NCBI GenBank assembly: GCA_963693285.1 | Contig: OY848930.1 | Span: 2,046,001-2,110,000, forward strand | Reading direction: 5' to 3' | Length of the DNA: 64,000 nucleotides | DNA from: Xestospongia muta | Lineage: Eukaryota > Porifera > Demospongiae > Haplosclerida > Petrosiidae | Shown: positions 21,401 through 33,993 of the stretch, piece by piece | How the letters are laid out: every line of letters begins with the position of its first letter | Numbering within the stretch: the stretch's first letter is position 1 | The notes under the pieces: generated by a model | What the model was told of the DNA's origin: nothing | Databases searched by the model: none | What the model saw: only the letters and a program-made list of their open reading frames with translations | Translations under genes and position numbers: made by a program

Positions 21401-24400
21401 CTAGCACATTTTATTTTTTAGTCTTCGAAAGGTTTGGTTAAAATATCGACTCATAATTAAAGATCTTTCCTTTTTTTCTGAATTAAATCTAGGTTTATAG
21501 CGAAAATGAAACAGTAAACCCAAACTGATTGGAACATGATACTGGGGAGTGTAGCCTTTCTTAGCTTCTACTATAATATGAACATCAACTGCTACCACTG
21601 CTTTAGGTTGAACAATTAACTTATGATTGGGATATTTTTTGCCATCACCTACAGGATCACTACTTCGCAATGTTTGTGTGAAGTAACGAGGCCAACTCAT
21701 ACTTGAACATTTGAGTGACTTATTGACTTCAGGAAGAGTAACTCCATCACTTAGAAAATTAGTATGAAGAAAAACGTATGTTGCTGCATCAGGAGATAAT
21801 TTTTGCAGTGTTGGAAGCATATCGGTAATTTTAAAGTAACTCTTATTTTGCGGAATAATAAATTCATCCATATCCATCAAAGCTAGGTACTTCACACGAT
21901 ACAAGTTATGATAAATGCAATCATTTATTAATGAAAATTGACCCCAAAACACATCAGTTCCAGACAATACAGTTGACTTTAACCTCCATTCTAATATCTC
22001 CACTAAACCTTCATTGATGTATGGTTTCATGACTTCATAAAATATTTCTGGAACATCCTGAAAATAAATAGTAAAGATTTCTGCACCCAGTACTAAGTAA
22101 AGTTCTATCCAATCTATCAATATTTGTGGATCTTTAATATTATAGACAGATTTATGTAAACACACACCGAATGTATAAGTCTTCTTTGGATTATCATCTT
22201 GGATTGGAATTGGACTTGTCAAGCTATTACATTGACTATCGGTTGAAATTCTAACTTCCCTTGGTTTGTCTGCCAAAATGTTTGATTTTGTTCTAAGAAT
22301 ATATGATATCCAATATAAATTAACGTTTTTTTGACTATATCCCACTTTTTTCCGATAGTTTAGTTTAGTACAAAGTATTTGACTGTCATCGCAATGTATC
22401 TGCGCATATAGTTCAGGTAATTTATTCTTCACTTTAATGTTCTGCACACTGATAAAAACAATGCCTCTGTCAGACATATTAGTTGTATCATAGTAAGCAT
22501 GATTTCTAATCTATAAATGAAAGACAGTGACACAATAATTAACATGAGCATCAATAATTAGATGTACTATTAATGATAATCATACTTTATATTTATGACA
22601 TATTTTGAAAGTACCACCTCTATTTCTGTGAACTTTCAATACTATAGAATGCAATAGCCATTTTCAGTTCCCAGCTAATTTCCTATTATCATTTTAGTCA
22701 TAAAATAATCAATTATTTTTCAGAAATAGGATGTGTTTTTAGAAAATCTCTATAAGATATTCACAATTGTATTAAGCAAATTGTTGACAAGATAAATATC
22801 ATGCATGCAGTAGCAGTGCCTATATATAGATAACTTGGATTGAAATATATTAGCAAAATAACGAAATATCTCACCCAAAACACATCAGAATATCTCAAAA
22901 CTTATTCGTCTTCCTCCCTATCATAATGTCCATGTTTTGACTGATTTATAGGCTAAAGCAATGTTTCTATGCATTTTAGTAGAAGTTAGTAAAAAGCTGA
23001 CAAATTGTTTATGCTTCTTCCTTTACCAACAACAATAACTCAAAAAATAAAAGATTTGCCAACGTTATCATAGGTGGAACACAATTTGAAACGAACTGTC
23101 CATTTTGTACCTCACATTCGAGTACTTTTGAAACAAAATCAAAGAATTTCAGTAGTTTACTATGAAGAACTACTCTTATCCGTGCTTCTTGGTATAACTT
23201 GACTGATGATTTAACAACTTGTGCTATGATGACATCACTATGTGTCATAGAATTAATAATGTTAGGTTTGGTTATGGTTTAGGTGATGTCATCATATATG
23301 ATGACATCAGTTGTGTCATTTCATTATGATGTTATCATAGTCAAGTTACACCAAAAACCACCCACTTTTATAGAAGCCATTTTTCTTATGATTAATGAAT
23401 ATTAACAGAATAAAAGAGATGGGAATAATAATTATTATTTCTTCATCACAATATGTAAGAATTCTTTTCTATTGGCTATCAAACACTTACATTTGAAAAT
23501 TAAGCAATCAACTAAATAAACATATTCAATCAAAAAACTATACTATTGTGCAGAAGCATTATTTAATTAAGGAGATACAAAAAAACAGTAAGATAATTAA
23601 TAAATATAAGAAGAAAGAAGTTTAATCTGAACTAAGCACCACTTTTCATTAATTTGAAAAAAGTGTTTTTAGGGATGATATTTATATTAGATTGATATTA
23701 TCTATCAATACATTTACTTTATTTTTTATAAAATGTTTTAATTTATTTGTTATTATATTAACTGTTAGTAAGGTTGAATGATGTGAATGCTGCTCATGGA
23801 TATACTACTAATTTACTCTTACACCTCAAGAACTACCACCCAGAACAATATAGGAAAGTTAAAACACTTATACTCAAAATGATAAATCACAGATTACCAT
23901 TGAGGACTGTATAGTTGGAACAAAATTAATTAATACTGGTTCATCAGAACACAAACAGATAACCAATGGTATTACTCATTGCTTAGCTAAAGACATGCTA
24001 CCAATAAGCATTGATGACAAGCATGGCTTTCATGACATGATAAAACAGTTATATCCTAGATACACTGTAAATATTGATTGGTTGAATTTAGTAATACATG
24101 GTTATAAAGGTTGCATATGTAAAATGTAAACATAATACTATTTTGTTACTGATCTGCTATGAGATTGATGGCTTTGTAGCTACATAAACAGTAGTACATT
24201 AGTACTATGATTACTATTTTGACAAAAATCAATTTGCAATTACAACCTGTATAACCAAATGATCGTGAAATCAACCATCATTTTTACAGTGTATCAGCTA
24301 CCCCACAAAGACTATTTCAGTTGTCATGCAATTCCTGCACTGTATGCTGAGGCATGTCACCAGATGGAGAAAAAACTTAAAACGGACATGGGACATGGTC

Positions 24401-26856
24401 TAGTTTATCACTTAAATTTAAGAACCTGGAACTTCTCCTAACCATGTATTACATCTATGACTATATTTACCAGTTTATCACTTAGTCTTTTCCTGTCTTT
24501 ATTTAGAACATGTTTTTTAAAAATGTTTTGAGTTATTAATTGATAAAGGGTTTATTAATATTAGGAAATTGCATGCAAAGGTACACCGTAAAGCAAAACT
24601 TTCAATACCGCTCAAGCTTAACTTATAGTAATGTGGCTTCCAATGTGCCATCAATTGCCTTAACAAAATTACATTAATTCATACCACAAAGTATTTAGTC
24701 ACTAGAATCCATAACTGATCATCTGAAGTATCTGTAACATAGCCAAATGGGCGTTCAGTAATTGGTATCTATATAATTGAAAGTTACAATATGTTTCAAT
24801 AAGTTTCAAGGATAAGTAATATTTTAATAAAACTTAAAAAAGCATTGTATCATTTTAACCAAGACCTTGGCTGGCCTTGGTTACCATAGTTTCATCAATA
24901 TGACCACAACTGAGTTACTGCTAAGTCTAACCCAATATCTGCAAAGTCAATTAGAAGCCAACAAGTACATTTTGTAGTTTATTGACCACTAATTGAAGAT
25001 ATGACCAAATGCTATCTCAATTGAACTAAACAGCATACTGGTTAGTTTTAATTGTAGTCAGGTATGGGGCTAAGTACTTTTGAAAGTATTTAATTACAAG
25101 TTCAAGTTCAAATGCTTCAACTAACAGTTATAATGAATTAGGAAGTGCTTGGTAGTGCTTACTGCTAAGATAGTGTCACATGTCAAACAGTATTATAAAT
25201 ATGGTTCATTATTACATTTTACAAACATCACAATGAAAATAAGGATTTTGTCAGTTATTAGACATAAACTACAAACAATACTTTTTGGCTTCTAGTTGAC
25301 TTCATACATATTGAGCTAGTCCAGTTTTGATCTTTGATTATTTACACATAGGTACACTGAAAAAGGCATTTTGTAATTTTAATTGAGGTTTTCCTTACTA
25401 TAGTTTCATCAATATGATGTAAACCTATTCTTAGTTGCTAGTGTAACTCAATGTGTATAAAGCCAATAAAGTACTGACTGCATCTAGAACCACATTGTTT
25501 TTACACCCATTTTGATCATGGCTTCTATTAAAGCTCTAAGCAGATATTATTTTAATTAAAACTAATCCAATTAGTTAAGTTGACATAGAGTCTACTTCTA
25601 TGCCATACTTCAAAGTCAACACATTCGAGGATTTAATAAACAATTCTCACCATGAGAAGTCAGCTGTTTGTCACATGGCAATTCAAAAGTACAATTTTAA
25701 TTATATGAACAAATGTTCCATTATAACAATTATTATTATTAAAATATTAATCAAATAATGTCTTTTGCGATTTAAGACAGTTATTAAGCTGCTGTGGTTC
25801 TGCAAAAACGTTTAATTAAAAAAGGAAGACTGAATATGCGTTTCCGTAGCCAATCGAGTCTTGAATCACTCTTGATGCTGGCACATGAAGCTCCTTTGGC
25901 ATCAAAGGTTCGTTTAAGAGGTCATTGAGTCCGTTGACGACTGCTAACTTCCTCGAAATAGTCATAGACATTCGCAACAATCTCTCTTGTTTGTGATCTC
26001 AGTCCCCTCTGCATTATCACGAGCACGAGAGAAAATGTGGTATGTTCGCATGACATTCACGTGAACAAATGATGAATATCATTAAAATGTACTTTAGCGC
26101 TAATTGCATATAATAGGTTAGGAAGTACCTCACCTTACATCCATCCATGCATAAAACACCTTTTTTTAATGAAAGGCTCAACTATATTCCGACATACTTA
26201 TAATTTTGAATTGCCACATGACACACAGCTGACTTCTCAGGGTGAAGTTATATTCAGAGGTGTGGTGTAATTTGAAGTACGTCGAAGGTATGTCATTGAA
26301 AATGTATGGAGCTTTATAGTTTGCTACTTTCTCGTAGCACTATAGAGCCAAAATTTATATATAAAATGCATATTTTCAAGCTGAATTGATTGGTGTAAGT
26401 TCCATATGGATAGCACAAAATGGCAAAGTTATTTACATGTCTGGGTAGCTCAACTCAACTCGGACAGATAAACCCTTCCTCTCTAAGCAAAGGGTCAGCC
26501 CTCACAAGACTATATTTTAGCTGGAGCTACAGATTGAACTGAATATACTACCAGTCTACACAGTCTTAAAAAGAAACTACTTTAGTTATTCAAGGCTATT
26601 TTATTTAGTCACATCCATGTAAATGGTTGAATTCAAATGTCAGTCCAGTCCAGTGTTTACAAACTCTTTTGATTTATTTAATAGTGACAACATGTCCAAA
26701 ATAAAGAGATTATATTAAAAATTTATACAATATGTTCACACTCACCTTCAATATACTGCTGCCTCTAAAATAATGTGTTAATATCACGATTACTATCATA
26801 CACATCACCATAAGAATTATTTTAAAAGCTGTTCTTCTTCCATTTGGGCTAGCCAT
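21401..26856 (-). CDS. Glycosyltransferase family 92 protein, intact two-exon gene (GT92-A)
   Basis: Exon 1 is 26856-26746 (37 codons); the donor is AAG|GTGAGT. Exon 2 is 22510-21401 (370 codons including TAG); the acceptor is TTTATAG|ATT. Both junctions are phase 0, and the predicted protein is 406 residues. Residues 1-37 are a basic tail and signal-anchor (LMVMCMIVIVI), so a type II Golgi protein is expected. Residues about 149-385 form the GT92 domain: YTFGVCLHKS, DPQILIDWIELYLVLGAE, and MDMDEFIIP with a DxD pair at 250/252 that normally holds the metal-nucleotide sugar. Family members such as C. elegans GALT-1 are galactosyltransferases; the substrate here is unknown. No lesion is visible. 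The 4235-bp intron holds a hAT MITE (23180-23363), a hAT relic (23775-24440) and the repeat at 26270-26530. Upstream, at 27103, is a remnant of another GT92 exon 2. Confidence 0.85.
23180..23363. mobile_element. 184-bp hAT-type MITE (copy a)
   Basis: Flanked by 8-bp duplications (ACTCTTAT at 23172-23179, ACTTTTAT at 23364-23371). Inverted ends share CTTGGTRTAACTTGACT-type sequence. The centre holds a perfect palindrome built from GATGTCATCATA and its complement. The identical insertion is at 50691-50874, and the paralogous site at 56668-56675 is empty. Confidence 0.75.
23775..24440 (+). pseudogene. hAT transposase relic (ZBED type, copy a)
   Basis: Pieces match the BED-finger end (TTNLLLHLKNYHPEQY), then SSEHKQITNGITHCLAKDML and ISIDDKHGFHDMIKQLYPRY. 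After an insertion of unrelated sequence (about 24060-24290) it resumes at YQLPHKDYFSCHAIPALY. Stops interrupt it. It is the duplicate of 51856-52400 and lies antisense inside the GT92-A intron. Confidence 0.7.
24540..25860 (-). other. Intron repeats
   Basis: No gene. An inverted match to 10.1-10.8 kb and to the other GT92 introns, including the conserved segment CAGTTATGGATTCTTGTGAC-like at about 24700-24725. Confidence 0.5.
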
Positions 26857-27102
26857 CATTGATTCGGCACTGTCTAGAATCCCTAAAGCGTGTTAACAGT
26901 GAACAGTAATATTATACACACAGCCAAGCGTATAACCCTGAATCATGAATAACAACATACGTTAATCAATGCAGACACGTCATAACGATTCCCACATTTT
27001 GAGCGACAGGATGTACGGAATGTATAACGAGATTCATTTCCATAAATTTATTAATATAAATATTATATAACTAAGTTAAACATAACCAGTACATAATTTT
27101 TT

Positions 27103-27449
27103 AGTGTTGGAAGCATATCGGTAATTTTAAAGTGATTCTTATGCTGGAGGAATAACAAATTCATCCATATCCATCAAAGCTAGGTACTTCACATGATAGA
27201 CGTTATGATAAATGCAATCATTTATTGGTGCAGATTGACCTCATATAAAATCAGTTCCAGACAATACAGGTGGTTTTAAGTTTCAATCTAATATATATCT
27301 CCAGTAAGCCTTCATTGATGTATGGTTTCATGATTTCATAGAATATTTCTGAAACATTCTGAAAAAATACCAAGTATCCAATCTAACAATATTTGTGGAT
27401 ATTTAATATCATAGAGAGGTTGATGTAAAGGCATACCAAATATATACCG
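27103..27449 (-). pseudogene. GT92 exon 2 remnant (of the gene starting at 30201)
   Basis: Readable blocks in order: LHQPLYDIK, NVSEIFYEIMKPYINEGLL, LSGTDF, YLALMDMDEF, FKITDMLP. Several small deletions and stops break it. It lies downstream of the exon 1 at 30201-30091 on the same strand and immediately upstream of the GT92-A promoter region, so GT92-A starts within about 250 bp of this dead gene's end. Confidence 0.75.
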
Positions 27450-27791
27450 AAATCTTTTATTCTACCCATGCATAATCAGGTGATCTCAATAACAGTGTGT
27501 AAATACGTGGACTTCAAGAATATTGTTTAGTCAGCTACTTAAGTATCTAAGTATTATTGACAACTTGGATCATGTAGAAATAACGACACCTCAAAATTTA
27601 TTGCACTTGAGTCAATCTATAGTGTTCAATAAAATATCCGTGTGGAGTTGAGGACAACTAGTTCAATGGCAGATCACTTTGAAGATGTTTACATGGGATA
27701 CTGGATACTAATATCTCTAATTATGTTTGTATACGCCTGTACACCATGATATTTTGGAAGCTTTCTAGTCATTTACGATCTGACATATAGA

Positions 27792-28427
27792 TTAACCTTT
27801 ATATACAATAGACGTAATAAAACGTCATGTAATTAGTGTACTTTAATACGGTAGACGTATTTTTACGTCCAAAAATTTGCTCTCTGTTTCCGCATAAATA
27901 TTATAGCTAGCTGACTCAAAGTTTATACTAAATAACTATAGGGTATAGTAATATAAAATATACAGTGAATAGTTATTTCTTGCTAGTGGTCAACCCAAGC
28001 GTGCCTTTGAAATCGATGGATATCTTTTCTTTTCTACGAACGTCCAAAATATATCAGTTATTTTCTTATTTTCGTACGTTCTAGCAACGTGTAAGGACTT
28101 GTTTAACTACTATAAGAGTATTTCTTAACTGCAATAATGGTTAGAAGTTGTTATGAAATAATAAACATGAGCAAAAACGCTATATTCTAACAAACATACT
28201 TACCTCAAGCGCTCGTGAATGTTGACAACTAGAAGTGGTTCTTCAAGTCTTCAATCTATTATAAACGCCTAAATCATCTCGCAGGACAAGTATAAAGCTT
28301 AGCATAGCAACAAAAAACGCTCTAACACAACAGAGACGCCACTTTCTTGAAAGTATCCTTAGGTAATAATTAATTCAGTATTAATGGACATGCCCACAAT
28401 AATTAAATTCATATTTAACGAGGTTAA
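27792..28427. mobile_element. 628-bp TTAA-flanked element (piggyBac-like MITE)
   Basis: 27796-28423 is bracketed by TTAA at 27792-27795 and 28424-28427. In the other tandem unit the site is a single TTAA (31125-31128) with the same flanks, giving a clean empty site. Ends are CCTTTATATAC and, inverted, CCTCGTTAAATA. It contains small hairpins built on GACGTA...TACGTC. No coding region is visible. Confidence 0.75.
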
Positions 28428-29133
28428 GGTTTTAGAAAATATATTCAAAAATATTTTTTAAGGTTATGTTTTGTCACAGGTATGTTTTAATTTAAAATAT
28501 TCGTTAAAAATAGCGGTTTGGCCAATTTTTCTCGACCACTGTATGTTAGATCATAGCAAAGCAAAGCACGTTCACAACCACCTCCATGCATTATTTTGGC
28601 GTTGTTTTCATAAATGGAAGTATAGCAGACATATATGATATTTAATAAAACTTGAGTGCCATTTTTAATTTGAAATTGAATTTCAAGTATGACCATTGGC
28701 TCCCTTATTATAAGAATCACTCTTGATGCTGGAACATGAAGCTCCTTTGGCATCAAAGGTTCGTTTAAGAGGTCATTGAGTCCGTTGACGACTGCTAACT
28801 TCCTCGAAATAGTCATAGACATTCGCAACAATCTCTCTTGTTTGTGATCTCAGTCTCTTTCCCCTCTGCATTATCACGAGCACGAGAGAAAACGTGGTGT
28901 GTTCGCATGACATTCACGTGAACAAATGATGAATATCATTAAAATGTACTTTCGCGCTAATTGCATATAATAAGTTAGGAAATACTTCACCTTACATTCA
29001 TCAATGCATAAAACACCTTTTTTTAATGAAGGGCTCAACTCAATTCCGACATACTTATAATTTTGAATTGCCACCTGACACACAGCTGACTTTTCAATGT
29101 GGAGTTTTATTCAGAAGTGTGGAATTTGAAGTA

Positions 29134-29624
29134 CCGTAGAACGTTGCTTATCCAAATTTCATTCAACCGAACACGTCGATTAACCGAATGTCTTGCTGGC
29201 TGACACACTACCAGACACGACATATAATTATTGCACGTGTATGTGTGTGATCATGGCTAGTGAGATTGCGTCTTGTAAAAAAAGTGACTAGTCTTGGATA
29301 TTCACGATAAACTCATGATAAACTAAAAATCTGTGAATTTGCTAAAAAAAACGAAGGACCTTACAAAGCATAGCTAACGTGTATGAGATCTGTAAGTCCA
29401 CTGTTCATGATATTGTGAAGAACAATAGGAGAGTAATGAATCAAAGACAGAAACATATTCATGATTACTTTGCCAAATTGTGATTTAACAAGTGGTCAAT
29501 TATATAATAATGTTTGTTACATGTTTGTTATGTATTGTGGTAATAAGCACTTCAATTATCTGAACATTTCAATTATCTAAACACCCTTTGGGCCCAACAT
29601 GTTCAGATAAGTGACATTCTACTG
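29134..29624 (+). mobile_element. Tigger/pogo element, internally deleted
   Basis: Ends CCGTAGAACGTTGCTTATCC and AGATAAGTGACATTCTACTG are inverted Tigger-type termini, and TA flanks both sides (29132-29133, 29625-29626). The other tandem unit has an empty TA at 26278-26279. Inside is a decayed CENP-B-type HTH: DKLKICEFAKKNEGPYKA, then after a frameshift IANVYEICKSTVHDIVKN. The DDE part is gone. Confidence 0.8.
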
Positions 29625-30090
29625 TATGTCAAAGGTATGCTATTGAAAATGTATGGAGCTTTATAGTTTGCTACTTTCTCATAGCACTAGAAAGCCAAAA
29701 TTTATATATAAAATGCATGTTTTCAAGCTGAATTGATTGGTGTAAGTTCCATGTGGATAGCACAAAACAGCAAAGATATTTACATGTCTGGGTAGCTCAA
29801 CTCAACTCGGACAGATAGACCCTTTCTTTCTAAGCAAAGGGTCAGCCCTCACGAGACTATATTTTAGCTAGAGCTACAGATTGAACTGAATATACCACCG
29901 GTCTGCACAGTCTTAAAAAGAAACTACTTTAGATATTCAAGGCAATTTTATTTAGTGACATCCATGTAAATGGTTGAAATCAAATGTCAGTTCAGTTGTG
30001 TTTACAAGCACCTTTGATTTATTTAGTTGTTACAACATGTCCAAAGTAAAAAGATTATATTAAATATTTATACAATATGTTCACACTCAC

Positions 30091-30201
30091 CTTTGGTATA
30101 CTGCTGCCTCTTAAATAATGTGTTGTTATCACAATTACTATCGTACACATCACCATAAGAAATATTTTAAAAGCTGTTCTTCTTCCATTTGGGCTGGCCA
30201 T
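30091..30201 (-). pseudogene. GT92 exon 1 of a broken gene
   Basis: 37 codons, ATG at 30201 to AAG|GTGAGTG, no internal lesion, encoding ASPNGRRTAFK and a signal-anchor (LMVMCTIVIVITT). The only exon 2 downstream before the next gene is the degraded 27103-27449, so the gene is dead although this exon could still be spliced onto exon 2 of GT92-A. Confidence 0.75.
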
Positions 30202-30433
30202 CACTGATTCGGCCATGTCTAGAATCCCTATAGCGTGTTAACACTGAACTTATGGACAGAAATATATACACACAGCCAAGCGTATAACCCTGAATCATGA
30301 ATGACAACATACGTTAATCAATACACGTCATAATGATTCCTACATTTTGGGCGACAGGCTGTACGGAATGTATAACGAGATTCATTGCCATAAATTTATA
30401 AATATAAATATTATATAACTAACATAATTTATT

Positions 30434-30770
30434 TAGTGTTGGAAGCATATCGGTAATTTTAAAGTGATTCTTATGCTGATGGAATAACAAATTCATTCAC
30501 ATCCATCAAAGCTAGGTACTTCACATGATAGACGTTATGATAAATGCAATCATTTATTAGTGCAGATTGACCTCATATAAAATCAGTTCCAGACAATACA
30601 GGTGGTTTTAAGTTTTAATCTAATATCTCCAGTAAGCCTTCATTGATGTATGGTTTCATGATTTCATAGAATATTTCTGGAACATTCTGAAAAAAATATC
30701 CAGTATCCAATATAACAATATTTGTGGATCTTTAATATCATAGAGAAGTTGATGTAAACGCATACCAAAT
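30434..30770 (-). pseudogene. GT92 exon 2 remnant
   Basis: Same boundaries and blocks as 27103-27449, being its tandem duplicate. It lies directly upstream of the exon 1 at 30201. Frameshifts and stops throughout. Confidence 0.75.
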
Positions 30771-31187
30771 ATATACCGAAATTTAACTTTTATTCTACCC
30801 ACGCATAATCAGGTGATCTCAATAACAGTGTGTAAATACGTGGACTTCAAGAATATTGATTAGTCAGCTACTTAAGTATCTAAGTATTATTGACAACTTA
30901 GATCATGTAGAAACAACGGCACCTCAAAAGTTATTGCACTTGAGTCAATCTATAGTGTTCAAAAAAATATCCGTGTGGAGTTGAGGACAACTAGTTCAAT
31001 GGCAGATCATTTTGAAGAGGTTTACACGGGATACTGGATACTAATATCTCTAATTATGTTTGTATACGCCATTACACCATGACATTGTAGAAGCTTTCTA
31101 GTCATTTACGATATGACATATAGATTAAGGTTTTAGAAAATATATTCAAAAATATTTTTTAAGGTTATGTTTTGTCACAGATATGTT

Positions 31188-32830
31188 TTAATTTAAAATA
31201 TTCATTAAAAATAGCAGTTTGGCCAATTTTTCTCGACCACTGTGTGTTAGATCATAGCAAAGCAAAGCACATTCACAACCACCTCCATGCATTAGTTTGG
31301 CTTTGTTGTCGTAAATGGAAGTATAGCAGAGACATATGAAATTTAATAAAACTTGAGTGCCATTTTTAATTTGAAATTGAATTTCTAGTATGACCATCAG
31401 CTCCCTTATTATAAGATAACCAAAGCATCTTAGGAAAATATTAGTCAAGCCATATAAAGTTCTTTTTTTCTATATGACAACTGAAACTAAGTGATGCATT
31501 GTCTATTACTAAACAGATTGTCCTTATATAGCTTTTGAAGGTTTCACATCTAATATTAATTACATCAAAAAGAAAACAATTAAACGATTCAAGTCTACCT
31601 CTCAGTACTAAATGAAAGTGTTGGACCAAAGTCTACCATATTGTCCACTAAGTAGAGAAGCCAATGAATTTTTTGCTTGTGTAGGAGGTGTGCTTTTGGT
31701 GCTAGATAGTTTGGACAAATTGAAATGTTATATCCTTCCATTCTAAGTATCTTTGGGGACTAAATTTTTCTACATAAGAAATTGTAAATATCTATAATGA
31801 CCAGTAAAATGTACTCATAAATGATGTATTTTCTTAAGAATTACCTGAGACAAAAAAAACAGGCTTCTTTGTCAGCACTGCTTAAATAGGAAAAAATCTT
31901 TGCACTCCAATGCTTGTTTGAATATGATGGGAATATGATGTAGGTTGAAGCTTAGGGATGTGTGTTCTGTATGAGGTTGAAGCCTCCAATAGTATGGAAG
32001 TGTGTCTGTATGTGTAATTAGCGGGTTGAAACTTAGACAGGTGTGTCTGTATGAGGTTGAAAACCTCAATAGTAAGAAGGTATGTCTGTATGAGTAACTA
32101 GTGGGTTGAAGCTTAGGGAAGTGTGTCTGTATTGGGTTGAAGCCTCCAATAGTATGGAAGTGCATCTGTATGTGAATCAGTAAACTGAAATTTCATTGAA
32201 TAGTATGTTATGTATGCAATGTCATTAAGTAATCTCAATTGATTCTAAGAGATGGTGTACTCAAGGAAATAATGTTCTATACTATGAATACTATGAACAT
32301 AATTAGTTATGTATACAATATATTCTAAAAAGTGATGTACTCTATATTCTATATTGTGAATAGACATACATAATACATTCAAATTAAGTTTTATATTATG
32401 ATGTGGAAAGACTAAATCTGTCGTAAAGGTGTATTATAGTGGACATCATTGTGTACAACACTTATAAAATGTTGATAAAGTTATATATCAGTTACCATGT
32501 CAATAATATGGGAGAGACCTATTGATCATTATCTTTTTTATTAAAAGCAACAAAAGCCTGTAATTTTAGTTACATAGTTCTGTTTGGTATATTTTACAAT
32601 AGTTTCAGTTTCAAAATAACTGTTTATAATAACAAAACGCATATGTTATAATATAACAAATGAATGTTTTCTAGCTAACAGAGTATACCAGCAATTAAGT
32701 TTATGCCAATTCTTACTTCGATTTCCAGCTAAGTCATCACTTTACAACATCAGAGGAACAACATATACTAGCATTTCGTCTGCCCTACATTTCAATGGAT
32801 GAGGTTGGAAAAATTCCTAGAGTGATTAAA
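31188..32830 (-). pseudogene. Plavaka/KDZ-like transposase relic, inverted copy
   Basis: Inverted duplicate of 6367-8000. The DDLAGNRSKNWHK block is at about 32690-32790 with a stop just before it. The RLESFNCFLFDV-NIRCETFKSYIRT block (family pattern FESFN) is at 31480-31620. A minisatellite (31943-32180) has expanded or inserted within it. Not functional. Confidence 0.55.
31943..32180. repeat. Minisatellite, about 80-bp unit x 3
   Basis: Units start with GGTTGAA at 31943, 32024 and 32104 (periods 81 and 80 bp); each unit repeats GTGTCTGTATG and a ...CCTCAATAGTA... block. Absent from the 6.4-8 kb counterpart. Confidence 0.85.
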
Positions 32831-32891
32831 AAGTTGATTATGTATATATGCATGTATTTAATGTAATAACATTACATACATGCATATATTA

Positions 32892-32967
32892 AAAAAAGGA
32901 AAGAAATTTCATTATGAGTCAATATTTCAACCAAACCTTTCAAAGACTAACAAGTAAAATGTGCTAG
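32892..32967 (+). pseudogene. GT92 C-terminal end fragment
   Basis: The last 24 codons of a GT92 exon 2 (NFIMSQYFNQTFQRLTSKMC then TAG), continuous with the usual 3' flank. Everything upstream is unrelated sequence. Confidence 0.85.
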
Positions 32968-33806
32968 TTGAGAACTTTCTTATGTAACAAGGAAATGTTA
33001 ATTTTAAATACCATGTATTAAACTTTTGTTTTCTTCTATACATAATGTGATGCCAGCACAGATGATGTATACAACACATACAGACGTCATTTTTCTAACT
33101 TTGTAAAGTACTTGTGCAAATTGTTCATGAATTTGATGTTTACTTTTGGCATAGTTTGAATTTCACATACAGATAACTGTTCAAAATCAGTTTTGACCTG
33201 ATTAAAGGTATATATATAGCTGCTACTTAGTCTCATTTACGTGCTACTAATGAAGACAGTTGCATATACAGTTTTTAAACATGTTTTCTTATATATATAT
33301 ATATCAATGTGCATTTTCAATGTGATGTTGAATATCAACTCCATTACTTATATTAGGTTACCTTTTAATTTGACCTTGCCTTTTAATTTTATTTCTATGT
33401 GTTCCATTTAGTCCATGACATAGTTAATTAAGTTTCAGATATTAAAGCAATGTAGAATGAGTATAATACTTTCAGAAACATTCTAACCTGACAAATTTGG
33501 TGATATGTAATCAGTTTCTATATCACACGTCAATTTTCATTGCTACTTCTACAAAAGTAGCAATGAAAGGAACAATATAAGGAATGTACCAACAATTATT
33601 TTCCCAGCCCATTTCTACATCTAAGCACTGCCATGCTTAACAATACCACATTCTATTAAACGTTTAGAAACCTAATGTCAGGAAGCTAAGAGATGTATTT
33701 GGTAACAACAATCAATACACTAAGGAAGTCCAACAATAATTCAGCTTGTATAGAAACTTACTTGATGGATCATGTGGACACAACTCATGCAACATAAGTT
33801 AGTTAC
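32968..33806. other. GT92 3' flank, duplicate of 1-814
   Basis: No gene. Homologous to 1-814 and 58107-58848, up to the G2 insertion point. Confidence 0.65.
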
Positions 33807-33993
33807 TATCGTAACTTAAAAGGCAATATCCTTTTTTACTTTTAATTGTAATAATCTGACTATGACAAAACTATAGCAGAACTAACTGAAATGCTAACAA
33901 ATAACATGAATTTAAATACAAAATAAAACTGGAAATTACATCATAAATCAAACCACAATACATTATTAATACATGAAATTAAGCATTACTACA
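33807..33993 (-). repeat. 3' LTR of G2
   Basis: 187 bp, plus-strand ends TATCGTAACTT and ATTACTACA; similar to 38028-38211. Confidence 0.8.

Larger units (their letters stand above)
25863..28713 (-). repeat. Direct tandem duplication, unit 1 (2851 bp)
   Basis: The sequence from GAATCACTCTTGATGCTG at 25863 recurs at 28714. The unit contains GT92 exon 1 (26856-26746), its upstream region and a GT92 exon 2 remnant (27103-27449). It differs from unit 2 by carrying the TTAA element at 27796-28423 and by lacking the Tigger element found in unit 2. A small unrecognised minus-strand reading frame (LMPKELHVPASRV) begins both units. Confidence 0.75.
28714..31440 (-). repeat. Direct tandem duplication, unit 2
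   Basis: Second copy of the 2.85-kb unit, enlarged by a 491-bp Tigger insertion and lacking the 628-bp TTAA element. It carries an exon 1 (30201-30091) and a GT92 remnant (30434-30770). It ends by running into the inverted Plavaka-like relic. Confidence 0.7.

Noticed and set aside
23275..23330. TGATGTCATCATATATGATG palindrome as a CRE/bZIP regulatory site
   Set aside because: It is the centre of a MITE present in two copies; its palindromy is explained by the element.
31872..32165. Open reading frame rich in His, Thr and Pro with apparent repeats
   Set aside because: It runs antisense through the 80-bp minisatellite; the repeat periods are 81 and 80 bp, so the frame changes between units. 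Chance open frame.
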